Assembly (NCBI GenBank): GCA_015179045.1 | Contig: WHUZ01000010.1 | Location: 434,001-498,000 of the forward strand | DNA length: 64,000 nt | Direction: 5' to 3' | From: Kalaharituber pfeilii | Taxonomy: Eukaryota > Ascomycota > Pezizomycetes > Pezizales > Pezizaceae | Shown: piece by piece, positions 21,964-32,245 of the stretch | Position numbering within the stretch: the stretch's first letter is position 1 | Layout: the number at the start of each line of letters is the position of its first letter | The notes under the pieces: model-generated | The model's input: the letters and a program-made list of their open reading frames with translations, nothing else | What the model was told of the DNA's origin: nothing | Databases searched by the model: none | Translations under genes and position numbers: made by a program

Positions 21964-22814
21964 TGATCATTAGACTTATCAGTACAGAGTTACTGCCATG
22001 TCAAAAAATACATTTTCGCTTACTTAGATTAATGGCAGTATTGAGCTATTATTTGACGAGAAAGATGCACAGAGACTCTGTAAAGCTATATAATTGTAAT
22101 AGATGCATAGGGAAATGTTTTCTGAATAGATTGCAGCATTGACAAATAGTCGGGGCAGTTGAGCACTACAAGATATACATATATGTAAAATCCAAACTTC
22201 CTTACATAGTACGTAGCAGTGTATGCCAATATTGGTCACTAGAGGTTCGGAAACATAGTCTGCTAGCTTCATGTATCACCGGCACTGCTACCACTCGATC
22301 GGGTGCTAAAGGGCTGACTCAGAATGAGCACTACATATCGAATATATATGCATATGTATATACCATGCATGCGCTATGTGACAGCAGTAAAATGTACTGC
22401 TATCGTAAAGGTGATATGAACTGCTAAGAAGAACTAGTTAGAATTGCTAGTCAAGTTTCTTTTTCACCTGGTAGAGGTTAATTCTCTGTGCGTACTATCT
22501 CTATTACTAATACTATTGAAGTATTCATTTCTATACTAATAAGGGTCTATACCATACGGAATTATATTGTATTAAAGACGATATGAGACTTGACTAGTAA
22601 ACTTATTTCCACTGCCATGTATCTCATAGGTATTAGTCCTATAAGTACAATATGTATATTATTCACTGCTTATAATACACATTTGATACTTACTCACTGG
22701 TGCAGTTATAGTAGTCCTATAGGATCTAATGAAGTCATGTATATCCTACATAGGCTTACAAGCAATAGTATGACAGTGCTAAGGCATGTTTCTAAACCTC
22801 TAGTAACTCATATT

Positions 22815-23553
22815 CAGTGTTCCCAACCGGCCAGGCCGCCAACCAGGCCGCCCAGGCTGGTCCAGGCCGGTCCAGGCCATTCAGGCCGTTTTAGCAATTT
22901 CAGGGGCAGGAGGGCTGGTTATGAGGCTATTTCAGGGGCCACCTTCAGGTTACTTGGACACGGATTTAATATGAACCTTTCAATATTTTCGGATAACTAT
23001 CTAGACTTTTTTTTATTGAGCAGCGCTTTTCGCAGGTATTCAGGTAAGTAATTTTTTTTTGTATCGCTTGACTATATACTAATTTCTTATTAGTATTGCA
23101 GGGAGACAGACATTCCAACCACCGGTACTGGCGATGATGATTCCTTTAGTATTCTACTATTCTTCACTCTCCATGGTGCAGTTCAAGTTGTGATCTTGCA
23201 TCGACGATTCCCTGCAGTCCCATCTGATGCCGATGTCGAGTCTTCTGGAATTTGGGTTACAAAAATCTGGTGCGACAAAGTTGGATTTGACAGTATGGTG
23301 AAGCTGTGCATGGCTAATGGAAAGCGATACTGGCGGTGTAAAATCAGCAAGCAAAATCCTAAACATTAGAGTAGAATTTAGAGTACGTTCTGTATATAGC
23401 TACTGTATAACTTAACTCACACTGTAGCCTGAATGGCCTCAATGGCCTGGACCGGCCTGAATGGCCTGAATGGCCTGAATGGCCTGGACCGGCGCGGGCG
23501 GACCTCACGGCCGGCCAGGTATGGCCTGGCCGGCCGGCCCGTTGGGAACACTG
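22815..23553. mobile_element. hAT-type MITE, copy 2
   Basis: Same family as 5599-6493, in reverse orientation. Ends CAGTGTTCCCAACCGG and GTTGGGAACACTG with a perfect 8-bp duplication CTCATATT (22807-22814 and 23554-23561). It entered the right arm of the long inverted-repeat element, so it is the younger of the two. Confidence 0.92.
23102..23369 (+). pseudogene. hAT transposase 5' exon remnant inside the MITE
   Basis: An intron-like stretch (donor GTAAGT at about 23043, TACTAAT branch-like box, acceptor TTGCAG at about 23101) precedes an open frame of about 88 codons ending at TAG 23367-23369. Its end reads SSGIWVTKIW, then GKRYWRCK and a late His, which resembles the start of a BED-type zinc finger as found at the N-terminus of hAT transposases. 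Copy 3 keeps the same frame on its minus strand; copy 1 has TGA for the Trp. The fit to BED is partial, so this is an inference. Confidence 0.45.
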
Positions 23554-24133
23554 CTCATATTGGCATACACTGCTACGTACTATGTGAGGAAGTTAGGATT
23601 TACATATATGTATATCTTGTAGTGCTCAACTGCCCCGACTATTTGTCAATGCTGCAATCTATTCAGAAAACATTTCCCTATGCATGTATTACAATTATAT
23701 AGCTTTACAGAGTCTCTGTGCATCTTTCTCGTCAAATAATAGCTCAATACTGCCATTAATCTAAGTAAGCGAAAATGTATTTTTTGACATGGCAGTAACT
23801 CTGTACTGATAAGTCTAATGATCAACTCATCAACACCTCGCACCAATGGTGGCCTCGCTCACATCAACGGTCAGAAAAGTTGACGAAACGACAAAACCAC
23901 ATTTTTTATGTGCCGGGCCATTCGTAACAAACGTTCCAGTGGCCACTGGCCCGGACCACTGGCAACTAGCCCGGACTACTCAATGGAACGCTGGTTCGTG
24001 ACTGGCCCCGGCCACTCAGAATTTGAATTTTCTCATTCTACCTACAATTCACCCTCTCAAACTCTCACACACACACTCGCGCGTCCACACATCCCACATC
24101 CACTGTTTGAAAAAAACAGCGTCACTAAAAACC

Positions 24134-24475
24134 CTCCCTGCCACAGGAAAAAACAGCTCTACCAAGGACCCCTCCAGCGACAGGAAAAAACAGCTTCATC
24201 AACGACCGTCTCCGGCGAAAAAAAAAAAAAACAGCAGCAGCAAGGACCCCTCCAGCGACAGGAAAAAACAGCTTCATAGACCCCTCCGGCGAAAAAAAAC
24301 CAGCTTCATATAGGGCCCCTCCGGCGACAGGGCAAAAAAAAAAATACAGCATCATGAATGACCCTCTCCGGCAACAGGAAAAACAGCTTCATAGACCCCT
24401 CCGGCGAAAAAAAAAAAAACAGCTTCATAAAGAACCCCTCCGGCGACAGGAAAAACAGCTACATTAAAGGCCCCC
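24134..24475. repeat. minisatellite of about 35-45 bp units
   Basis: About eight imperfect units built from CCCCTCCGGCGACAGG, an A-run and ACAGCTTCAT. It overlaps the last few codons of the integrase gene and fills the gap to the transposon's left end. Confidence 0.8.
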
Positions 24476-26581
24476 TTCTGAACCTCTTGCTAAAGCATTA
24501 TTAACACATCTAGTATGGTCTGATCCTTTGTGACAACGAAGTGAGCATATCCTATTATCCTTTACACATCCACAGCGCATTGAATCGCACTTTCCAGTAC
24601 ACCTACATGAACCTAGGGGGACTGGTTCAATTGCCATGGTATTGGCTTGACCTTGCTGACGGGCTGCAACTCTTAAAGAAAGAGTGGGAAGAGAGGGGTC
24701 GGGTAAGAATCGCTCAAGTTCTTGAACTTCGGCAGGAACTGCTTCTAATACACGTGTTGAATAGTGTCTAACTTGTCAGCTTAGCAAAGCTAAAGTTTAG
24801 GTCAGAATCAAGTATACCTGTCAAGAGTTGCATATCGAGTCTGAAGTTTATATCGATTCTTATGAGGTTTAGCTACAACAAGACAAAAGAGGCGGGGATT
24901 CTCCACAGGACCTCGGTCTTCCTTGGGTACACCCAAGGCAACAATATCTCCAATACTGAACTCTGTTGCTCGTACTCGAGTATTATATCGCTTTGACATA
25001 CGTTCTCTATTACGAGCAGTAGATTGTTGGACATTGGAAATAATCCGATTATGCTGTTCCTGAAGTTGCTCATCCTGAAGTTGCTCATCCTCAAGTTGCT
25101 CATCCTCAAGTTGCTCATCCTGGAGTTGCTCATCAAATTGTTTCTGTTGGCTGCTGGATTGCTGTTCTTGAAGATGCTCATCAAGAATGCGTTGTTCTTG
25201 ACTATGAATTAATAAATTATAGGCTTCTTCTAAATGTGTACGTGGAGATGGTAGTTCTAGTTCGCTTCCAGAGCCATCTGTATTGATTAACTCATACTGA
25301 ATTGTAGTTTCAGATGAGTTTGAAGAGGATGATGATGAGGAGGAGGAGGAGGATGAGGACGAGGACGAGGACGAGGAAGAGGAAGAGGATGAGGAAGAGG
25401 ATGATGATGATGATGATGATGAGGAGGAGGAGGAGGATGAGGAGCATGCCGATGCCGATGCCGATGCCGATGCCGATGCCAATGCTGATACTGATGTAGA
25501 TGAGGATGAGGATGAAGAAGGTCGAGATACTGAACTATTAACAGTACGCGGCATACGTTGATTGAAGACTACTTCATAAGGTGTCCGACGAAGTACTTCA
25601 TGGAATTGACTATTTATTGCAGCTGATACTTCAATCAATAAGTCAGACCATGCTGTTGTACCTTTGGCTTGCATAAGAGCTTGGAGCTTTCGTTGAACAA
25701 CTGCATTAGCTTGTTCAATTAAGCCTTGTGATTGAGGTGCTCGTGGAGTGCTATTAATTAGTGTAATATTATACTCTTGTAGGAGAGTCTTAACAGCACC
25801 TCGGAATTCTCGACCATTGTCACATTGAATGATTTTTGGTGGACCCATATATTGAATCCACTGTTGTAGTTCGATAGCAATGGGCTCTGCATGTTTTGAT
25901 GCTAATGGTCGTAGAATTGAATATTTGCTAAAATGGTCTTTGAATGTAAGATCCATTTGAAGTCCTTATCCGGAAGATTGCTCATATCGATTAAATCAAT
26001 TTGCACACGCTCGAATACCTTATTCACAATCAAAGGCTGCAAAGGTGCACGAGTTGTAGTAGGTCGATTGAGAATACACACACGACATCGCCGAATAAGC
26101 CATAATACCTAGATTTTTAGTAGTTATTACTTATAAGATATTAAAAAAAATACGTACCTCATCTTTATTAATACCATAGTAATAATTATTAATATGCCAA
26201 TACGTTTTATTTTTACCAGCATGAGCTAAAAGATTGCAATGAACATCTTGAATAATGTCAAATGCTCGATCTTCTGTAATAACCTCACGATGGTATTCGT
26301 TTTGGGGAGGATTCGCTTTGCGCATGAGAACACCATCCTCATTAATAAAAAATTTCTATTTTGTTAATATCTTATTATAATATCTTATTATAGATGATAC
26401 TTACCTTGGCAAGAGTTTTTACATTATTCTCAGCTGCTGAAGATACGGGCCGTTCTGGATCACGACAGAAAATTCGGATTTCACGTAACTTCTGAGGTTC
26501 CATTCTATATCTATTTGTATGATCCCGAGATTGAATATATAGCTCGAATTGATGGCGAATCTCGGGTGTAAAAGGCTCCAT
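24464..26581 (-). pseudogene. GINGER/KRBA2-like integrase with Ser-tract and Cys-rich tail, four exons, one frameshift
   Basis: Exons 26581-26405, 26355-26158, 26108-24818 and 24767-24464; introns of 49, 49 and 50 nt with GTAAGT, GTACGT and GTATAC donors and AG acceptors, all in phase. Order: N-terminal helix region; zinc-binding HHCC part (HAGKNKTYWH then RRCRVC); rve integrase core with Asp in VQIDLIDM, Asp in IQCDNGREF and Glu in GLIEQAN, so the DDE triad is present; a tract of about 50 Ser; Gln/Glu repeats of 15-nt units; a C-terminal segment with VPKEDRG; and a Cys cluster CRCTGKC, CGC, C, RCH, C. That layout matches KRBA2/GINGER integrases. A one-base loss near 25957 (between KWILH and FKDHF) breaks the frame, so this copy is probably inactive unless it is a sequence error. 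Confidence 0.82.
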
Positions 26582-27752
26582 AGGTAAAGATTGTTAAGGA
26601 ATGAGGCTGAAAAGTAATTACCAGTTTAGGTAAATAAGATAGGCTTAGCGTTGTATACTAGAGAAGTGTATGGAACAGAATGCGATATATGTAGAGAATA
26701 TATTCAGAATACCTACAGCATGGAAATATCAAGTTTAAATACTTGAGTAAATAAACAAAAAAATAAACAAATGATTTAGACAATTACAATTTCGAACCTT
26801 CTAGCATTTTAACAGCCACCAACATACCAACATTCTGTTGTAGTTCTGTGCGCAGAACAAAAAGGTCAATGCGTTGTACTAGTGTGTGATCATGAACCAG
26901 CGTTCCGTTCAGTGGTCCGGGCCAGTGGCCACTGGAACGTTGTTACGAATGGCCCGGCACATATATATCATTGATCGCAAGCCGCCGGACAAAACCACAG
27001 AAAAGAGTTGTCTATGGACTATGAAGGAGGCTCCGGCACCATCTATGCCATTGTAAAGCCGTCAGACAAGATAGAGCATGCAGGCAGTTAAAAAATAGAA
27101 GAGACAACAAAACATCTTCACCGTGTCAATTCAGGATGTCTCCGGACAGTCCTTTCGGACTGTTCCGCAGGCTGCAGAACTGACTATCCCCGTCTTGCAT
27201 ATGGCGCGGCGGGGCTGACTGTCTCAAAGTTCGCCACTAGCGAAAAATTCAATAAAAAAGCGAAGTACCTAAATACATGACCCGTGCGCAATACAGAATA
27301 AAACATCATACTGATGCAGTAGAAGATACAGTGATACAATCTTGAGTCTCATTACGCTCCACACTTTGAGCCGGAGCCCGCTTTCGCTTTCTTTCGCTGC
27401 CTTTCTGCGATTTCAGCTCCTGTAAAGGTACGACCAACTGCTTTTCCTTTATTTTTACGCTTGGGCAATGTGCTGGAAGATGCAACTGGTGCAAAGTGAC
27501 GAGATACTGTTGATACTGTAGAATGATGAGCGATTTCGTATTTTAGACCAATGCTGATATCTTGAACTCGTTTGGCAAAAGGCTTCAGCAGTTTCCCCTT
27601 GTAGTTCTAAATGAATGAACTCTGTATCATAGAGTGCCCGTAGGAGCATAGACGGTCATGTGGTTGCAGTGCTGGTAGCACTGGTTCCAATAGAACCTGA
27701 AGTCGCACTGCTTCCAGTAGTGATTCCACATTCATCGAGGGCAGTAAATATC

Positions 27753-27818
27753 TTTTTTTTTTTTTTTTTTTTTTTAATTTCATTAATCGCATGCCGCCCT
27801 ATGGGCTATAGCGATTAG
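27753..27818 (-). mobile_element. type-1 LINE-tail insertion
   Basis: Oligo(T), then ATTTCATTAATCGCATGCCG and CCCTATGGGCTATAGCGAT on the plus strand. The flanks TAAATATC and TAGATATC give a possible 8-bp imperfect duplication. Confidence 0.7.
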
Positions 27819-27857
27819 ATATCATCCAAGAACTATGTAAAGTAATGTGCTCATCAA

Positions 27858-28769
27858 TAGTGTTTGCATCGGTTACAAGTACTTGTCGGTTTAACTTGTC
27901 GGTTTTTCGGTACAAGTCGGGTTTTCTTCTAAAAAAAAAAACCGACTTGCCCAACAAGTTGGTTTTTTATATATTGATTTTTTTTTTTTTTTTTTTTTTA
28001 TTTCATTAATCGCATGCCGCCTCGAAGGCTATGGCGATGTTTTAGATACATAATGTGAAATGAGAATGAAAAGAATAATATGAAAAACTGAGATATCCCC
28101 GCCCGCTCTAAGTCCCAAGTTTACTCTTTCCCCGCCCAGTCCAATATCTCCGCCATGTTGATGTCTTTGTCCGGATGTGTGAGGCTTTCAGCCCCTCCTC
28201 TCATCCTCCTGAGCCAAGGGGCGCAATCGTTGGATATGTGCGTCAGGTTTTCCAGGGCTCTCCCGCACCATCGACACTCCGGTGAATCGGCTTGGCCTAT
28301 GCGGTGTCTCCACTCCTTGAGGCCCTTGTTCCCGAGGATCCCTGCCAGGGTGGATAATCTTTTTCGGTTGTCGATTGTCTGGAGGGGTCTGTATGATAGT
28401 CCCAGACGATTGCGTTCTTCTGCTCTGAGTCTTTTGGCTTCTTGTCTTATACCCGCCTCCGTGACCATTTCGTCTTCGTACTGGATGGCTGTGCTCGTCC
28501 TGGCTGCCTTGTCCGCCTTGGAGTTCCCGACTATTTTATATATTGAAAAACTTGGACCGACAAGTTGAAACAGATACAAGTTGAAAATTTAATGTTTCAC
28601 CATACAAATAATCCCTGTCCAAGTCGGTTTTTGGCTCTATTTTCAACTTGTCGGACAAGTTTTTTCAAAAAAAAAAAAACCGACTTGTTAGAGCAAGTTG
28701 GTGTTAGTTTAAAGTGAAAACTTGTACCGAAAAACCAACTTGTACCGACTTGGACTGATGCAAACACTA
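27858..28769. mobile_element. hAT-like MITE (TAGTGTTTGCATC ends)
   Basis: Ends TAGTGTTTGCATC and GATGCAAACACTA with a perfect 8-bp duplication CTCATCAA (27850-27857 and 28770-28777). Inside are several copies of CGACTTG, ACAAGTCGG and CAACTTGT near both ends, so the whole can fold. About 355 bp are its own; the rest is the LINE at 27978-28533. Confidence 0.85.
27978..28533 (-). mobile_element. 5'-truncated LINE (ORF2 end) inside the hAT MITE
   Basis: Oligo(T), type-1 hairpin, then the ORF2 C-terminus on the minus strand: KGLKEWRHRIGQADSPECRW context, CRWCGRALENLTHISNDC knuckle, and DWAGKE-stop near 28121. The 13-bp duplication TTTTATATATTGA is perfect (27965-27977 and 28534-28546). Confidence 0.9.
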
Positions 28770-29041
28770 CTCATCAATCTGCCAATGAGGATGCAGGAGC
28801 TGAATTGGAATGGGTGTTCTGGTGCTTGACTAATGAAGCGATGTCCGCAAGGCAGTCCATACTGTGAAATTATGGTACAAGTACAAATTTCAGTATTATT
28901 GCAATCTTTGGCAGCCTCCCACTCCTATCTTGATGAGATTGATAGCTGTGATGGTAATTCGTCCAATTTAAGACCATATTTGGCCATGCATGTTGCTCAC
29001 CATACATAAGTTCTTCGCAATGTACTTCAGGCATCTCTACT

Positions 29042-29102
29042 GCCCCGCCATGGCGAACAGCTGCAAGGGGTGTCATGTGATATTATTAAAAAAAAAAAAA
29101 AA
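29042..29102 (+). mobile_element. 61-bp type-2 LINE-tail insertion
   Basis: GCCCCGCCATGGCGAACAGC through the tail and oligo(A), between AGGCATCTCTACT (29029-29041) and AGGCATCCCTACT (29103-29115), 12 of 13 identical. It interrupts the MULE copy C gene. Confidence 0.87.
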
Positions 29103-29853
29103 AGGCATCCCTACTACAACCTTTGTTACTACCGAGACAAGCTGCTTTGAAAGGGCTCGGGTTTGGAGTCCAGGTCTGCTTCGCACTCAAGGTACCGGCT
29201 GCAGTGGAGGATGACATTTTAGCAAGCGCACGGCAAGTATAGGGCAGAAACATCAAATAAGGGTCCGCGAGTACTATATGAATATATGTATCTGCTAAAG
29301 AATATTTGGGTTGTAAAGTGCATGGAGCCTTTGCAATTATGTTGGAGTCTCGCAAAAATGAAACAGTAGCTACGGTACGAACTGTCCAAGGAAAATTACC
29401 CAGTTCGGAGAGTTAGAGGAGAGTTAGCCGCACTAACGACACCGCACCGAAAAATGTCTGCCGCACTAAGCCATGACAGTCTGCCACAGCAAGACAGTCA
29501 GCTCAGCCGCACCATATGCAAGACAGGATAGTCAGTTATGCAGCCTTCTGGACAGTCAGGATAGTCCTTTTGGACTGTTTGGAGACATCTCGGTGTTAAT
29601 TTCTCCTCGTTATGCTCGAACTCGCCCTCATCCCCACTATTCGTTCTCTCTTCAATACAACCAGCTAGCCGCAAGTGCCTTTCCCGTCCGCAAGTTCGCT
29701 TGCTTCATCGAGTTCCTTCCTCCCCCCCACTTTTTTCGTTTACAAAACTGCTATACACCGTATACCGCATTAGCACTACACTACTGTACCTGCTATGATA
29801 TCATTAGTGAGGAATTCTTCCGCAGCACAGCGCTTCGTGCTCTGCTTAGGCCA

Positions 29854-29888
29854 TCGCCATAGCCCATAGGGCGGCACGCGAGTATTGA

Positions 29889-29920
<32 letters not shown>
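29854..29920 (+). mobile_element. 67-bp type-1 LINE-tail insertion
   Basis: TCGCCATAGCCCATAGGGCG through the tail plus about 29 A, between perfect 13-bp repeats TCTGCTTAGGCCA (29841-29853 and 29921-29933). Confidence 0.92.
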
Positions 29921-29924
<4 letters not shown>

Positions 29925-29933
29925 CTTAGGCCA

Positions 29934-32245
29934 CGTGAGTTTCATGCATCGTGTGGTGCATGATTACATGCATGTGTCAACAAGACCTTGAATTTGCAAT
30001 AAGGGTTGTCATTGAACTTACCGGGGACGGTTGCCAATACTACAAATACTAACTGTGACGCTTGCAGTGCGTTGGCTCCTCCGTTCATTGGCCTATTGGC
30101 GGGTGGCCAAAATAAGCCTGTTACTGTACTAGTATCAGTGAAATTCAGCAGTAACGAGCTGCTCTTGTAAATAGAGCTCAGTAGTAACCTACTTTGGCGC
30201 ATACACCCACATCATTTCGCACCATATGCAGCATCCGCATATTCATATCCTGATTTGCATCACCATTCAGCTCCCATCTACAAACACAAATAACCACCCA
30301 TATCCTATTCATATTTGTCTTCACGCTTCGATTAAAAATCATAAGTACAATATTACTTAATAATAGAAGTTGCAATAGTAAAAGGGGTACCCCACGACAC
30401 CTGGCTGACGACTTTCTCTGGCAACCATTCCCAGTTATTCAGTGACAAGCACTAATTCCTTGGGGTACTCTCGTAACCAAGTGTCTGCGGTTACCTACAA
30501 TGATCAGATAAAATCCGAGAACGTTACTGTAGATTTGATAGTTATCCCAAGCTATACTAACTTGACACTACTGTATCGGTCTATTTAGTGTAAGCGGCAC
30601 ATCTTGCCGACCCTAATCTGCATGGGTCGAAAGTAGGTACACCGGATATTGTGAAATGATAAGGTCAAAAGATAAGTACATACGACGAAGGGGCAGAAAG
30701 CCCACTCATGAAACCAATTTCCACCAGAGCAGTATGAGATTTCAATCGTTAATAGCAAAATATTCTATATCCCTATACTCCTGCAGGTTATGAGGCTTAA
30801 CCGCGCAAGCTGAACACCTGTGGCCACTTAGCGAACAACAACCATGTGAATCCACCATCCCCTATATTCCCGATAGATATCTCCAACACGGCACTGCAAT
30901 TGAGCCATCCAACGGAATCGATAATTTCAAACCATACGGTAAGCAAGCTCCTGCCCCGCCGGGGACAGTTTGACACCTAGGTGGAGGAGTCGAAACCTCC
31001 GTTATAATACAAAAACGTTCTCATCAAAGGTGACGCTTTTGGCAGTCAACAACCGATCTAGTCGCACTCAATTTTGTTTCGCTGTTATTGACAAACTCCG
31101 AACCTTTTCCATACGCTGACTCGATACTCAACCGGTCGACATCAACGTCTTCGAACTCCCTGCCATAGCGAGTAGCGATAAGCGGGGTTACGTGATTTGA
31201 AAAAAAAAAACATGGTAGTTAATTTCGGATACACCACCACCGCACGACTCCTACAATCTCAGTGCTGTCGGAATCATCCTAGCTAGTAACTACTCCTTCG
31301 CGCCCATAACCAGGCAGGGATACAAAAGAAGTAAAAAGATCAATCATGGAAGGGCAAAACTACGACATTTCAAAAGGGGGCGTGGAAGACTCTACTTGTA
31401 GACAGAAAAACACTCCCATTATAGAGCGAGTCCAACAACCTTCTCTATTCCCTATCGAAGATGTCACCACCTCCGAAGATTAATTGAACTACGCGGAGGA
31501 AGTTAACTTCCCCCTTGAGCCAAGACAGCACCTAATCGAGGCAATTTCGAACGGGTAAACTCGATGGGGGAGCTTTCAGTTGGATAAACAGTGGAAAAAA
31601 GCAGTATTAAAGACGCTAAAATGCACAGGAGAGTCACTGTACACTATAGAACTTCTAAGGTGACGGAGCAAGTGCAATAACGTATATCTCCACTCTATTA
31701 TGTTGGAAACTGGAAACTCCAGAAGGCTGCCAAGAACAGCGAAGCCGATAATAAGCCCAATGGGGTCAAAACATGGTCAGAAAACCAAAAAAAGGCCAAA
31801 ACCCGAGGTGCAGTCAACAGGAATTACGGAAAAATAAATAGGGGAAGAGTCATCCTCACAATCGATGCAGATTAGATCTCATCGAGCTCCCAAAGAATCC
31901 CGAGTGAGCGAATAAACACTGTAACTTCTCACCCCCGGTCAATGAGCTAAACCTCATGGGGTCAAAATTCAACCTTCCTCGTAGGGCTAAAATTCAAGAT
32001 GTCAAAAAGAAACGGATGCCGAAGGGGGGAGGGGATAAAAGGGTTTGTATATCGCCGGAGAGTGTGGGTAGTAGAAGTAGACAGTAGAGCTCCAAAACTA
32101 ATCGACCGAGCGAAGTAAACTCTCTTCTCTCTACAGACTTGAGACACTCTTCTCCATAGAATATTTCAATACTCCATCCTCCGTCGCGCAACCTTCAACA
32201 AGTCGGTTCCTACCCGTACCTGAACAACCGGCATCCCTAACTGAA
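29934..32245. other. no recognised gene; one type-2 tail
   Basis: About 2.3 kb without a supportable frame. It may include the leader of the copia remnant that follows, but I could not find an LTR or primer site. A type-2-like tail lies at 31163-31210. Confidence 0.35.
31163..31210 (+). mobile_element. type-2-like LINE tail, no duplication seen
   Basis: CCCTGCCATAGCGAGTAGCG, then AAGCGGGGTTACGTGATTTG and ten A. No clear target duplication, so it may be old or the 3' end of a larger decayed element. Confidence 0.65.

Larger units (their letters stand above)
21964..23824. mobile_element. long inverted-repeat (foldback-like) element
   Basis: Arms of about 295 bp, one at 21964-22258, the other at about 22785-23824 after removing the hAT MITE within it. 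Outer ends read TGATCATTAGACTTATCAG and its complement, and identity is high along the arms. The AT-rich loop of about 530 bp encodes nothing I recognise. No clear target duplication is seen, so the transposon class is open. Confidence 0.7.
23909..26962 (-). mobile_element. GINGER-type integrase DNA transposon
   Basis: Terminal inverted repeats begin TGTGCCGGGCCATTCGTAAC and run for about 55-75 bp with a one-base slip. The outermost bases are flanked by TTTA on the left and TATA on the right, so the duplication is either TA or an imperfect 4 bp. One spliced gene fills the minus strand, and a minisatellite lies between the gene and the left end. An integrase in an element with inverted repeats and no LTR is the hallmark of GINGER transposons. 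Confidence 0.8.
23902..26988 (-). mobile_element. type-1 LINE-tail insertion split by a DNA transposon
   Basis: The 12-bp repeat GACAAAACCACA (23890-23901 and 26989-27000) encloses TTTTTTA (23902-23908), the transposon, and then TATATATCATTGATCGCAAG plus CCGCCG (26963-26988), which is the type-1 tail read backwards. Without the transposon the insertion is about 33 bp. Confidence 0.8.
27306..29280 (-). pseudogene. MULE transposase remnant, copy C
   Basis: The minus-strand N-terminal part near 29240-29110 (KQTWTP context) is split by the type-2 tail at 29042-29102, then continues as PEVHCEEL and YGEQHAWPNM near 29035-28970. After the hAT MITE, a segment HLELQGETAEAF (27620-27580, frameshifted) appears that copies A and B lack. 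The basic tail follows, ending SVERNETQDCITVSSTASV-stop at 27306. The zinc-binding part and transposase core are not readable. It is dead, but it is a different deletion product. Confidence 0.55.
27132..29592 (-). mobile_element. MULE-like transposon, copy C, with nested insertions
   Basis: The same terminal inverted repeats as copies A and B, more diverged (CAGGATGTCTCCGGACAGTC at 27132; ending near 29592). The 9-bp flanks GTGTCAATT (27123-27131) and GTGTTAATT (29593-29601) agree at 8 of 9. Inside are a type-1 tail, a hAT MITE holding a LINE, and a type-2 tail. Its gene remnant keeps a different set of internal sequences from copies A and B. Confidence 0.82.

Noticed and set aside
21964..23824. 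LTR retrotransposon reading of the long repeats
   Set aside because: The repeats are inverted, not direct, and no Gag or Pol lies between them.
25314..25499. Met/Arg-rich plus-strand frame
   Set aside because: Antisense of the Ser tract in the integrase gene.
24808..25956. Gypsy-type Pol fragment
   Set aside because: Integrase is present, but terminal inverted repeats, introns and the KRBA2-like C-terminus with Cys cluster fit GINGER better; no reverse transcriptase or LTR.
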